From an uncultured Prevotellaceae bacterium (GTDB lineage Bacteria; Bacteroidota; Bacteroidia; Bacteroidales; UBA3663): a DNA stretch of 61,285 nucleotides. The stretch lies in the NCBI GenBank assembly GCA_900319235.1, contig ONNR01000027.1, positions 1 through 61,285 on the forward strand, given 5' to 3'. Numbering within the stretch: the first letter of the stretch is position 1; each line of letters begins with the position of its first letter. Below the pieces are notes generated by a model that ran no database searches, had not been told where the DNA came from, and saw only the letters and a list, made by a program, of their open reading frames with translations. Position numbers and translations under genes: made by a program. Of the stretch, positions 52,716 to 60,729 are shown piece by piece.

Positions 52716-54212
52716 TCAAGGCTCTACTGAAATGATAAATCTTCGATAGGTGGCAAGGCGAGGCACGGCCTTGTCGGAGGCTTCGAGCACGATGTGGAAT
52801 GTCTCTGTGCGATTGACTTTGGGAGCCACAACCTTCAGGCTTCCATCAGGTTGGAAGAGTAGATCGACCTTGCCGGGATAGGTGCCGCCGAAGTATTGAT
52901 ACCAGTTGCTGGTAGTGCCACCAAAGCGTGCTGCAGCAGTGGCAGGATCTTCGGCTGCAAGTCGTTTCACGTCGGCCTTTTTCAAGCCGTGCTGTTCCCA
53001 CATGTCGCCATAGAGTTTCCACATTTCATCGACGTTGATGGGATCATTGTCCACGACTTTGGCACGGAGGTGGATGGTGTCACCACTATGGACGGTGAAG
53101 TCGAGGGGACCTTCGACAGTGACCTCAGGAGCATGGTTGGCATCCTCGCGCCGTGGGGTATAGCACCAGCTGAGACGTGTCTCGAAGTCGTGCATGCAGT
53201 TTTCGAGCCATTCGCGCAATTCGCCAAATCCAGTGTCGCGATAGACGTTCTCATACCCATCGACCTTGTAGAAGCGGCCTCCCCAACCTCCGTAGGTGGG
53301 ATCCTCGTAGCTGCGCAGGCCATTGTTGATGCTATAAAGGAACGAAGGCGAATCACCCTCGCTGATGAAAGGCTGGACATAGCAGGCGCCGAGCGGGTTC
53401 TTGCCATTGTGCATATATTCGCGCACCACATTGTCCGATGAAGTCATCGTGCCATAGTCCCACGAGCCTGAGAAGTGGTGGCTGAGCAGAATGGTTACAC
53501 CCGGATGATTGCGTTCGATGTAGGGACCACCTGCATCCTGATACCAGATGCAGTATAGCACGGCCTTGCGGCAGGCTGCTTCGTACTTGTCGGGATATTG
53601 TGCCTTGATTTTCTGTAGGGCCTTTGCCGCTGTGTTCATTCCTCCCCAAGCCTGCAGATAGACGGGACGTGGATCGTCGTCGGTGAGAAGTTCCACGATG
53701 CGGTCCGATCCTGGCGTGTCGGGCCAATCGGTCGGGTCGATGACGGGTTCTGTACCAGGAAGGAGATGACGAGTGGTAGAGCCATCGAGTTGCACGTGGT
53801 CGGGATTCTCATCGCCGATAAAGACTACACTGCGCAGATAGTCGGGAGTGGGATAGTTGGGATCGTGTACCTTGAGGTTTGGATAAACTTGCTCATAGGC
53901 ATCGAGTTGCTTGGCAAGCCAGGGCTCGCTGCTCCATCCGTGGCGCTGATAGCACGAATTGCTTTGGATGATGGCTGCCACTTCCATATCGTTGGAGTAA
54001 AGCAGGAAATGAACCATCGAACAACGGTCATCGACCTCGGCATCGGTCATCACGACCACACGGGGCATGCGGCCGACGGCTTCCTGCTGATGTGGCGTCA
54101 GGACGCCATCGTTGGGGTAGGGTAAAGGTTCCGGAGCCTGACGTGAACAGGAAGAGGTCAAAGCCCCTGCTAGGAGCAGTGCGATAAGGAAGATGTTGGA
54201 TTGTGTCTTCAT
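52716..54212 (-). CDS. DUF1593 nucleoside-hydrolase-like lipoprotein (Sde182 type)
   Basis: A 498-aa lipoprotein from ATG 54212 (lipobox LAGALTSSC). The N-terminal domain has the nucleoside-hydrolase-like fold (RVVVMTDAEVDDRCSMVHFL, IQSNSCYQRHGWSSEPWL, PVYLQAWGGMNTAAKAL), and the C-terminal part is the Sde182-type beta domain (APEVTVEGPLDFTVHSGDT). Such proteins occur in plant polysaccharide loci and are thought to act on glycans, but activity is uncertain. First gene of the four-gene operon; its promoter overlaps a large inverted repeat. Confidence 0.88.
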   Translation of the reverse strand: MKTQSNIFLIALLLAGALTSSCSRQAPEPLPYPNDGVLTPHQQEAVGRMPRVVVMTDAEVDDRCSMVHFLLYSNDMEVAAIIQSNSCYQRHGWSSEPWLAKQLDAYEQVYPNLKVHDPNYPTPDYLRSVVFIGDENPDHVQLDGSTTRHLLPGTEPVIDPTDWPDTPGSDRIVELLTDDDPRPVYLQAWGGMNTAAKALQKIKAQYPDKYEAACRKAVLYCIWYQDAGGPYIERNHPGVTILLSHHFSGSWDYGTMTSSDNVVREYMHNGKNPLGACYVQPFISEGDSPSFLYSINNGLRSYEDPTYGGWGGRFYKVDGYENVYRDTGFGELREWLENCMHDFETRLSWCYTPRREDANHAPEVTVEGPLDFTVHSGDTIHLRAKVVDNDPINVDEMWKLYGDMWEQHGLKKADVKRLAAEDPATAAARFGGTTSNWYQYFGGTYPGKVDLLFQPDGSLKVVAPKVNRTETFHIVLEASDKAVPRLATYRRFIISVEP

Positions 54213-54246
54213 AATATATATAATGTGTAATTGTTTTTTTATGTCG

Positions 54247-54275
54247 CAAAGATAATAAAAATCGCCGTAAAGCAA
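54247..54275 (-). promoter_or_regulatory. Promoter of the DUF1593-GH3-GH3-esterase operon
   Basis: On the minus strand TTG (54275-54273), an 18-bp gap, then TATCTTTG (54254-54247). The spacing is slightly short. Confidence 0.6.
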
Positions 54276-54300
54276 GTAACTCCAAGGCGATTTTTATTAT
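54252..54300. promoter_or_regulatory. 15-bp inverted repeat over the operon promoter
   Basis: ATAATAAAAATCGCC (54252-54266) and GGCGATTTTTATTAT (54286-54300) are perfect complements with a 19-base centre. It lies in the divergent gap and covers the -7 to -33 zone of the minus promoter. A terminator reading is weak as no gene ends here. Confidence 0.5.
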
Positions 54301-54393
54301 TTCATCTTATTATTTTTTAAATAGAGGCTTTTGAATGTGAAAAATGCAATCTCTAATCGACGGAAATCGTTTCGATGCACGGCTGTTGGTGAC

Positions 54394-54501
54394 TTTACAT
54401 TGCAAATCTTGCGTGCCATGCTGAGAGATTTGCCTCTTTCAGTGGATTGATGCCTGAAATGTTTGGTGAAATGAGGTAAATGTGTAATTTTGCAATGTAA
54501 A
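54394..54501. promoter_or_regulatory. Pair of inverted 12-mers flanking the BspA-like promoter
   Basis: TTTACATTGCAA (54394-54405) and TTGCAATGTAAA (54490-54501) are exact complements 84 bp apart. The second covers the -7/start region of the plus promoter. They could be operator sites bridged by a regulator or a folded leader. Confidence 0.4.
54462..54492 (+). promoter_or_regulatory. Promoter for the BspA-like gene
   Basis: TTTG (54462-54465), a 19-bp gap, then TAATTTTG (54485-54492); leader about 35 nt. Confidence 0.65.
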
Positions 54502-54531
54502 ATCATTTCGTAACATTTAATTCTGCAGACT

Positions 54532-56001
54532 ATGAAAAATAATCGCTCCCTTTCCCGACTCTCAGCCTTACTCGTAGTGGCATTCGGTTTGCTCCAAAGT
54601 GAATGTTGTTGGGCATCCGATGTCGAGGTGGACGGCATTTGTTATGATTTGAACCATGAAGCCAAGACCGCTTGTGTGGTTGCCGATTACTTGCACGAAT
54701 ATTCGGGTTCGGTGATTCTCCCTTCTCAGGTAGCGTTCGAAGGCGTGCCCTACACCGTTAATGCCATCGGCGACTATGCCTTTTTCTCCAGCGGGATAGA
54801 GACAATCTCCATTCCGACCAGTGTGACAATGATTGGCGAACATGCTTTTTCCACATGTCGGAAGTTGCAAGAAATTATTTTTAGCGAGGGTCTCATTTCG
54901 ATTGGTGACTATGCATTCATATATTGCCAGAGCCTCTTGTCGCTGTCCTTGCCTAACAGTCTGACATCAATAGGTAAATCTGCATTCCGCGAATGTTCCA
55001 ATCTTGAGACGGTGTCCTTTGGTGATGCTGTGACGATCATCGGGAATAATGCGTTCAGTTTCTGTAACGCCCTGACATCCGTGCATATTCCGGAGAACGT
55101 AACGGAGGTAAGTGACTATTTGTTCAGTGGTTGCAGAAAGCTGTCCTCAGTCTGTTTCCACGATGGAGTGACAAGCATCGGGAAAGGAGCGTTCTACGCT
55201 TGTGAAAGTCTGGAGTCGGTGACCCTTCCCAACAGTGTGACTTCCATCGGTAACCAAGCCTTTTGTGCTTGCACAGCCTTGCAGTCTGTTACTCTGTCCG
55301 GCAACCTGGAGGTTATCAGCCAGTATGCTTTCGAATCATGCCTCAACTTGAGCCATGTCGATATTCCTGAGGGAGTGAAGAACATCGGGCCTGCCTCTTT
55401 CAGATATTGTTCGGCCCTGACCAGCGTGACACTGTCTGAAAGCGTAGATACAATCTCGACATTCGCTTTCGCGCAATGCGTCAATTTGTCTGCCATCACC
55501 TTGCCCGAAAAGTTGTCGGTCATCGGATACCACGCATTCGAGTCTTGCACCAGCTTGACGTCTTTTGATGTCCCCGATGGCCTTTCGTTTTTGGGCATAG
55601 GGGCGTTCATCGGCTGTTCTTCCTTGGAGCGGGTCAGCATGCCCGGTGTTCCACTGCTGATGACAGATGTCTTTGTGGGGGCGGCTGTGCTCGCCGAGAT
55701 CAAGGTAAATGCCTGCGAGCCGATAACGGTCGAGGATGAGAGTCGTTTTGTTGATGACGAGGTCTATGCCAATTCCGTGGTTTACGTGCCTGTGGGATCC
55801 GTTGATGCCTATCGGAATGCAATAGGCTGGCGGCGTTTCGCTCATATCGAAGAGGATGCAACGCTCAACGGTACAAACGTTCGCGGCGTAACCGAAGATT
55901 CACAAGCATCTTCTCCCTATTATAATCTTTTGGGACAAAGAGTGCACCAGTTGCGCAAGGGAGCGGTTTATGTTCGAAATGCAAAAAAAGTGTATTTTTG
56001 A
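54532..56001 (+). CDS. Secreted BspA-like leucine-rich repeat protein
   Basis: A 489-aa protein with a signal peptide (MKNNRSLSRLSALLVVAFGL, then LQSECCWAS) and about fourteen 23-residue LRR_5 repeats (examples: IPTSVTMIGEHAFSTCRKLQ, LPNSLTSIGKSAFRECSNLE, IPEGVKNIGPASFRYCSALT). BspA-type LRRs mediate attachment to host or matrix proteins. The C-terminus YYNLLGQRVHQLRKGAVYV is the usual Prevotella sorting-type tail. It resembles the LRR part of the kinase at 43869-45551. Transcribed alone from 54462-54492. Ligand unknown. Confidence 0.9.
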   Translation: MKNNRSLSRLSALLVVAFGLLQSECCWASDVEVDGICYDLNHEAKTACVVADYLHEYSGSVILPSQVAFEGVPYTVNAIGDYAFFSSGIETISIPTSVTMIGEHAFSTCRKLQEIIFSEGLISIGDYAFIYCQSLLSLSLPNSLTSIGKSAFRECSNLETVSFGDAVTIIGNNAFSFCNALTSVHIPENVTEVSDYLFSGCRKLSSVCFHDGVTSIGKGAFYACESLESVTLPNSVTSIGNQAFCACTALQSVTLSGNLEVISQYAFESCLNLSHVDIPEGVKNIGPASFRYCSALTSVTLSESVDTISTFAFAQCVNLSAITLPEKLSVIGYHAFESCTSLTSFDVPDGLSFLGIGAFIGCSSLERVSMPGVPLLMTDVFVGAAVLAEIKVNACEPITVEDESRFVDDEVYANSVVYVPVGSVDAYRNAIGWRRFAHIEEDATLNGTNVRGVTEDSQASSPYYNLLGQRVHQLRKGAVYVRNAKKVYF

Positions 56002-56058
56002 TATATATACCCTTCGCGTGACTCAAATCAAAATAATTCTTAAAATTTTACTGAAATA

Positions 56059-56090
56059 TTTGGAAGATTGAAACTTTATTCGTATATTTG
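56059..56090 (+). promoter_or_regulatory. Promoter for the small winged-helix gene
   Basis: TTTG (56059-56062), a 20-bp spacer, then TATATTTG (56083-56090). Confidence 0.7.
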
Positions 56091-56122
56091 CCGCAAACCA
56101 AAACCAAACCTAAAAACAAACT

Positions 56123-56455
56123 ATGGCAAGAAGAATTTCGAAGTCTTATCTTTGTGCTGTAAAATGCATGTATGCTCTTGTCAAGTTTTTGGACGAAGAA
56201 AATCGTGAATGTTCACGACCTGAAATCTTCGAGCACATGCAACGACATGTCAACTTCACTTATTGGGAGTCGGAGCATATGGGCAGCACCATCCGATGGC
56301 AACTCATCACCCGCAACATGGCCTATCATTATCAGCGGGCTGGTCTTCTCACTCGAAGGGAGGAAGTCTATCGGATCACCCCAAAGGGACGCGAGGCCCT
56401 GGAGCTTGGTGCCGAAGCCATGCAGCGCGAAGTCGATGCCACCATCCCCACATGA
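56123..56455 (+). CDS. Small winged-helix-like protein
   Basis: A 110-aa protein (MARRISKSYLCAVKCMYALV) with a winged-helix pattern similar to Mrr-type N-terminal domains: ECSRPEIFEHMQRHVNFTYW, STIRWQLITRNMAYHYQRAG, then YRITPKGREALELG as the wing and last helix. It is basic and has no membrane segment. It has its own promoter and a perfect terminator, so it is a genuine single gene. Probably binds DNA; the target is unknown and no restriction or toxin partner is adjacent. Confidence 0.8.
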   Translation: MARRISKSYLCAVKCMYALVKFLDEENRECSRPEIFEHMQRHVNFTYWESEHMGSTIRWQLITRNMAYHYQRAGLLTRREEVYRITPKGREALELGAEAMQREVDATIPT

Positions 56456-56481
56456 GCTTCATTGAGGGGAACCACGAAAGT

Positions 56482-56517
56482 AAAAAAGATGCGATCCTTT
56501 TCGGTCGCATCTTTTTT
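56482..56517. terminator. Perfect bidirectional terminator
   Basis: AAAAAAGATGCGA pairs with TCGCATCTTTTTT (13 bp) around a short loop; A- and T-tracts on both sides allow function in either direction. Confidence 0.9.
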
Positions 56518-56552
56518 ATGTTTTATCTTTTATAATTTTATTTTTTTATTTT
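56514..56552. repeat. T-rich heptad block, left copy flanking GH78
   Basis: TTTTATG, TTTTATC, TTTTATA and similar units. It matches 59401-59439 at 37 of 39 positions; the two copies bracket the rhamnosidase gene in the same orientation. Confidence 0.7.
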
Positions 56553-56553
56553 T

Positions 56554-56686
56554 GGTCACTACGCTCAAAATTATAAGAAAATTGATTTTAAAAATTTTCA
56601 AAAAAGAATGTGCGAAATCAGCCCAACGACCTGTTTTTCTTATAATTTTTTGATTTAATTTTTCGAAAATTTTGAGCGAAGCGACC
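56554..56686. repeat. 133-bp element with 19-bp terminal inverted repeats
   Basis: GGTCACTACGCTCAAAATT (56554-56572) faces AATTTTGAGCGAAGCGACC (56668-56686), 17 of 19 complementary, and TTGG/CCAA extends them. The inside is AT-rich without a gene. It ends 6 bp from the GH78 stop codon and could act as a long terminator hairpin or be a MITE-like insertion. Confidence 0.65.
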
Positions 56687-56691
56687 AATTG

Positions 56692-59277
56692 CTACTTCTT
56701 TACAGTATAACTCCCTGCTTCGTACTCTTTTGATTCCGTTTCTCCCGGCAGCGTGACAGCGGCAGTGGCGCCTTCGGGGATGCTGAACGTCCAGACCCAC
56801 TCATCGCCCTCATAGTGCCATTCACTTTCGATGAGGCCTGCGGCTGAACGATAACTTGCCTTGATGGAACCGAGGCGACGATCGGGCTGGGGAGCCATGA
56901 TGATGTGCTGGAAGCCAGGCTTCTTGACATCGGCAGCGATGCCCGCAGCGTTTTCCCAAAGCCATTGGCAGACGCAGCCGTAGGCATAGTGGTTGAAACT
57001 GTTCATGCCGCGCGGACCCATGCCCTTCTCGATCATGTAACTGTTCCAGCGTTCCCAGACGGTGGTGGCGCCGTTATCGACCGAATAGAGCCAACTGGGG
57101 TTCTTGTGCTGCAGGAGCAGCGTGTAGGCCACGTCGCTGAGTCCGCAGGCAGTAAGCGTAGGCATCAGGATACTTGTGCCGAGGAATCCCGTCTGCAGGC
57201 AGTCGCCGTGGTCGGCGAAGTTCTGGCGAAGGCGGGCAATCATCTGTTCGCGCGCCTTGCCTTCGACGAGTCCGTTGCGCAGGGCAAAGAGGGCAGGCGT
57301 CTGCATGGTGTTGAAGATGGGGGTCTTGAAGGTGCCGTCGGCCTTGAGGAACTTGCCCTTCACGTATGCCTTCGCATCGGCTACCATCTTCTCGAACGTT
57401 GCAGCATCGCGGCCCGTGGCAGCAGCCATGTCGCGCATCATCTCGGCATCGATGATCCAATAGGAGGCACACAGGTAGTTCCAGTAGATGATGGCATCGG
57501 GTAGTGGACCCTTGGGGCCGAATGCACCGCCTCCGCAACTCTCCAAAGGCTCGTAGCTCAGCCAGTCGGCCCACTGGAAGTTGCTATTCTCGGCACTGAG
57601 GGCGGTGTGGTCGTAGCGCGTGTCGGCCACGTGGTTGATGTAGCGCAGCATCGCCTCCCAGTTCTCGTCGATGATGCGGGTGTCGCCCATCTGCTTCCAA
57701 AGGGTCCAGGGCACGATTACTCCGGCATCCGCCCAACCTACGCGCATCATGTCGTGTTCGCTGCTGCCGTATTGTCCCCAGGGTGCCACGCCAGGGAAAC
57801 CGCCCTTGGGTGACTGCGTGTCGCGCATGTCGCCCATCCATTTGAGCATAAAAGGATAGGTGTTGGCAAAGAAGGTTCCCGTCTCCGAGAAGACCTGCGT
57901 GTCGGCGGTCCATCCCAGACGCTCGTTGCGTTGCGGGCAGTCGGTGGGCACCGAAAGGTAGTTGGAGCGCATACCCCAAAGGGTGTTCTGGATGAGGCGG
58001 TTCACGTCGTCGTTGCCTGTGGTGAGGGTTCCTGTCTCGCTCTCGGCAGTGATGGACGAAACGGGGACAGACTCGATGCTTTGGAATGTCACATCCTCGG
58101 TGGCGGAAATGGCGATGTAGCGATATCCGAAGAAGGTATGTCGGGGCATATAGTGCTCCTCCTTGTCACCCTTGAAGGTATAGACCAGTCGAATGCCCTC
58201 GGGGATGCGCAGGTTGAGGCGATGCACGCTGCCTTCGGGACCATCCATGCCGCGGCTCAGGGCGCCATTGCCATCGTTGAGCAGTTCACCGGGGAGGCAG
58301 GTCAGGACTGTGCCGGCTGGGGCAGTGAAGGTAAGCGAAGGGATGGCAGCGCAGTTCTGTCCGAAATCGACCACCAGCTGCTCGCCCGCCTTCAACGAAA
58401 TGGGCTGACCTGGGGTGAAGTCACGCACACCGTCCACCTTGCCGTGTGCCTCGTCGGTCTTTCCGCTCACGCTGCTCCAGGCATAGCACTTCACGGGCTG
58501 CAATGCCAGGTCGTGGCGCAGGTAGATCTCGGCACCCTCGCTGGGGAGGATGCTGCCGCCGAACTCGTTGTTCTGCTCGGGAGTGGTGAGCAGTTCGGGC
58601 GTCTCATAACCAGGCTTCACGCGTGCGTCATAGCGTTCGCCATCGTAGATGCTTGCCAGCTGTACGGGACCTGCGATGCCAGCCTTCCAATGCTCAAGGT
58701 CGGTGCCAAGGCATTGTGTGGTGCCGTCGCTGTAGGTCAGTTCGAGCACGGCACGGAATGCTGTCTTCTTGCCCAGCATTCCTTCGGTGCCACTGGGGGT
58801 GATGATCTTGTCCGCCCACCAGCCTGGGGTGACTTCGGCAGCAAGCACATTCTCGGCTCCCGCATCGGTGCGGAAGGCGTTGGTCACGTCGTAGGTGAAC
58901 GAGCGGCGAGTCTTGGCATAGTGGGTGTAGCCGGGCTTGAGGTACTCGTCACCGATGGCTTGTCCGTTGACGAAGAGCACATAGGTGCCCAGACCTGTGG
59001 TCATCCAGCGGGCACGTGTCACTTGCTTTTCGTTCTTGAGGTTCGACACAAACCAGCTGGCGCCTTCGGCAGCGGGGAAGTATCTGCTGTCGGTAGCAGT
59101 TTCGGTGACTACGGGTGCATTGGCAGCCGAAATCCAGATGCTCTGCTCCCAATAGGCTGCGGGAAGGGCTTCGGTACGCGTAGCGGGTGCGCCTTGCTCC
59201 TGATTGTCCTTGCAGCCTACCAGTGAAGTGGTCAAAATTGCTGAAATGAGGGCTGTGCGGGTGAGGTGGTGTTTCAT
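56692..59277 (-). CDS. GH78 alpha-L-rhamnosidase lipoprotein
   Basis: Removes terminal alpha-L-rhamnose, for example from pectin side chains. The 861-aa protein starts at ATG 59277, where the signal with lipobox begins (MKHHLTRTALISAILTTSLV, then GC). Order: N-terminal beta-sandwich domains (ARWMTTGLGTYVLFVNGQAI, PGYTHYAKTRRSFTYDVT), then the (alpha/alpha)6 catalytic domain with the GH78 signature PTDCPQRNERLGWTADTQVF containing the acidic catalytic pair region, WKWMGDMRD-like and SYEPLESCGGGAFG, then a C-terminal sandwich. It is 861 aa, within range. A single gene with its own promoter; no rhamnose catabolic genes are nearby. Confidence 0.93.
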   Translation of the reverse strand: MKHHLTRTALISAILTTSLVGCKDNQEQGAPATRTEALPAAYWEQSIWISAANAPVVTETATDSRYFPAAEGASWFVSNLKNEKQVTRARWMTTGLGTYVLFVNGQAIGDEYLKPGYTHYAKTRRSFTYDVTNAFRTDAGAENVLAAEVTPGWWADKIITPSGTEGMLGKKTAFRAVLELTYSDGTTQCLGTDLEHWKAGIAGPVQLASIYDGERYDARVKPGYETPELLTTPEQNNEFGGSILPSEGAEIYLRHDLALQPVKCYAWSSVSGKTDEAHGKVDGVRDFTPGQPISLKAGEQLVVDFGQNCAAIPSLTFTAPAGTVLTCLPGELLNDGNGALSRGMDGPEGSVHRLNLRIPEGIRLVYTFKGDKEEHYMPRHTFFGYRYIAISATEDVTFQSIESVPVSSITAESETGTLTTGNDDVNRLIQNTLWGMRSNYLSVPTDCPQRNERLGWTADTQVFSETGTFFANTYPFMLKWMGDMRDTQSPKGGFPGVAPWGQYGSSEHDMMRVGWADAGVIVPWTLWKQMGDTRIIDENWEAMLRYINHVADTRYDHTALSAENSNFQWADWLSYEPLESCGGGAFGPKGPLPDAIIYWNYLCASYWIIDAEMMRDMAAATGRDAATFEKMVADAKAYVKGKFLKADGTFKTPIFNTMQTPALFALRNGLVEGKAREQMIARLRQNFADHGDCLQTGFLGTSILMPTLTACGLSDVAYTLLLQHKNPSWLYSVDNGATTVWERWNSYMIEKGMGPRGMNSFNHYAYGCVCQWLWENAAGIAADVKKPGFQHIIMAPQPDRRLGSIKASYRSAAGLIESEWHYEGDEWVWTFSIPEGATAAVTLPGETESKEYEAGSYTVKK

Positions 59278-59307
59278 AGTTTTCTGTCTTATTATGTTTT
59301 TCGGGTG

Positions 59308-59338
59308 CAAATATACAAAGTATTAGTTGAATATCCAA
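59308..59338 (-). promoter_or_regulatory. Promoter for GH78
   Basis: On the minus strand TTG (59338-59336), a 20-bp gap, then TATATTTG (59315-59308); leader about 25 nt. Confidence 0.75.
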
Positions 59339-59400
59339 GAATTTTGCTAAAAAAAACTTACTTAGGTTAGTACCTTATATATAATAATAGGGACAACTAA

Positions 59401-59439
59401 TTTTATGTTTTATATTTTATAGTTTTATTTTTTTATTTT
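59401..59439. repeat. T-rich heptad block, right copy flanking GH78
   Basis: Matches 56514-56552 at 37 of 39 positions in direct orientation; see that entry. Confidence 0.7.
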
Positions 59440-59460
59440 CGAAATCGATAAATCGCATTA

Positions 59461-59870
59461 AATACTCTGTCGGCCGTGAGAGTATTTTCGCAGTTGTGGC
59501 GCATACTCTGTCGCCCGTCAGAGTATTCCATCCCGTGGCATCGCGTACTCTGTCGGCCGTTGGATTACTCCATCCAGTGGCATCGCATACTTTGTCGGCC
59601 GTCACGATATTTGCGCAAATTGCGGAAGTACTCTGTCGGCTGTCAGAGTATTTCTGCACAAGTTGATGGTACTTTGTCGGCCGTTGGAGTACGCCATCTT
59701 GTAGCAAATTGTACTTTGTCGGCCGTGAGAGTATTCCATCCCGTAGCATCGCGTATTCTGTCGGCCGTGAGAGTATTCCTTCTTGCAGCATCGCGTACTA
59801 TGTCGGCCGTTACGATACTTGCGCAAACAGAGGAAGTACTCTGTCGGCCGTCAGAGTGCTCCCTCCAAAT
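59461..59870. repeat. Ten-copy 41-42-bp tandem array with a CGGCCG core
   Basis: Cores at 59467, 59508, 59550, 59592, 59633, 59674, 59716, 59758, 59800 and 59841 have steps of 41 or 42 bp. Units carry ACTCTGTCGGCCGTCAGAGT-type palindromes; the reverse complement matches the core of the 16731-17130 array. The ~20-bp segments between cores are more variable than in that array. Open frames through it have no credible start. Confidence 0.9.
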
Positions 59871-59875
59871 GTAGA

Positions 59876-60292
59876 TTAATTTTTCTGTTCCTGCACTACC
59901 CAATCAAGTGTGGAAGTGCCGCAAAAGCGCTTGAAAACGTGCGACATCACTACTTCCGACTTCCATCCGCAGCGATGGGCTGTCTCTTTCAGCAGCTTGA
60001 CCAGATCCTTCTTCGTGAGGCTCTCGTTGCATAGTTCTCCGAGGCGCTTGCGAAGCCAGTCCTGTGCCTGCAACACTCGCCAATGGGTGATCACCTCTAT
60101 AAGGCGTGTGCCCGTCAGCATATACCAGGCTGAACGTAGGTCTCGAACCTTGACATCCATCAGCAGCGCCACATCTTCCGGATAGATGAGCTTGTAATGC
60201 CTGAGGATGTCCAGGACTTCATCGACAATCACCTCGCCAGTTGGCTGTCGTGCGTGGTACATCTCCTCCACGCTCTCTACGATATGTTTCAT
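59876..60292 (-). CDS. Stand-alone AraC-type DNA-binding domain protein
   Basis: A 138-aa basic protein with a degenerate two-HTH AraC pattern. The first HTH is in LLMDVKVRDLRSAWYMLTGT, then EVITHWRVLQAQDWLRKRL; the second is in HRCGWKSEVVMSHVFKRFCG, then TSTLDW, which aligns with the GF-S-SYFSRVFKK-F-G core. No sensor domain precedes it. ATG 60292 has a short AT-rich leader; immediately upstream (minus direction) is a U9 tract preceded by a large folded element, so expression may be controlled by attenuation. Target unknown. Confidence 0.75.
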   Translation of the reverse strand: MKHIVESVEEMYHARQPTGEVIVDEVLDILRHYKLIYPEDVALLMDVKVRDLRSAWYMLTGTRLIEVITHWRVLQAQDWLRKRLGELCNESLTKKDLVKLLKETAHRCGWKSEVVMSHVFKRFCGTSTLDWVVQEQKN

Positions 60293-60312
60293 TTTCTATA
60301 AAAAATTAGATG

Positions 60313-60450
60313 AAAAAAAAACTTTGAAAGGTGTAGGTGCTGAAGCACCCTGATGCTGCAAATACCTGTATGCATCTGTGAATGCTAGCCTTCCCAGCTG
60401 CATCCATGTCTTTCCAGCGCACGGCCCCTGCCGTGCTACACCTTTCAAAG
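60313..60450 (-). ncRNA. Candidate structured RNA / attenuator upstream of the AraC-type gene
   Basis: CTTTGAAAGGTGTAG (60322-60336) and CTACACCTTTCAAAG (60436-60450) form a perfect 15-bp closing stem. Two hairpins abut it inside: GGTGCT-GA-AGCACC (60336-60349) and CACGGC-CCCT-GCCGTG (60420-60435), with a further weakly paired central arm. On the minus strand the stem is followed at once by U9 (60321-60313), 20 bp before the regulator start codon. This is a cloverleaf-like leader ending as a terminator would. I match it to no known RNA family. Confidence 0.55.
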
Positions 60451-60656
60451 AGAAAAAGACCTCCTTTCAGGAGTTAGAAAAAAGCTTCGCAGAATAGCCA
60501 TCCGGACCTCACATACATTCGAAGTGTATTGCTAACGCAAGAAATCTTTGTGGAAATCTTAGGAGGAAATGGATGCCTGGTCAAGTATTTGTAGGGACAA
60601 AACGATATTTCCACATTTGATTTCCTCCTTGATTTCTAACCGAAGGTTATCCCCTC

Positions 60657-60724
60657 GGACCCGGATGGTCTTTTTTCTGGGCTTTAGCCCTTTTTCTGCC
60701 TCATAAAAGTGAGGCCTTTTTCTC
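60657..60724 (+). terminator. Three tandem hairpin-U-tract terminators
   Basis: GACC/GGTC (60658-60670) then T6; GGGCT/AGCCC (60679-60690) then T5; GCCTCA/TGAGGC (60698-60715) then CTTTTT. All point to a plus-strand transcript ending here, but no plus-strand gene lies upstream before 59310. Confidence 0.6.
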
Positions 60725-60729
60725 TTTTG

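Noticed and set aside
5350..54230. Shared motif TATATATAATGTGT at 5350, 35885 and 54215
   Set aside because: Three short AT-rich matches, one inside a coding sequence and in different orientations relative to genes; chance is a sufficient explanation.
59417..59903. Coding regions through the second repeat array
   Set aside because: Several overlapping frames on both strands are equally open, the 41-bp steps shift frames, and none resembles a real protein.
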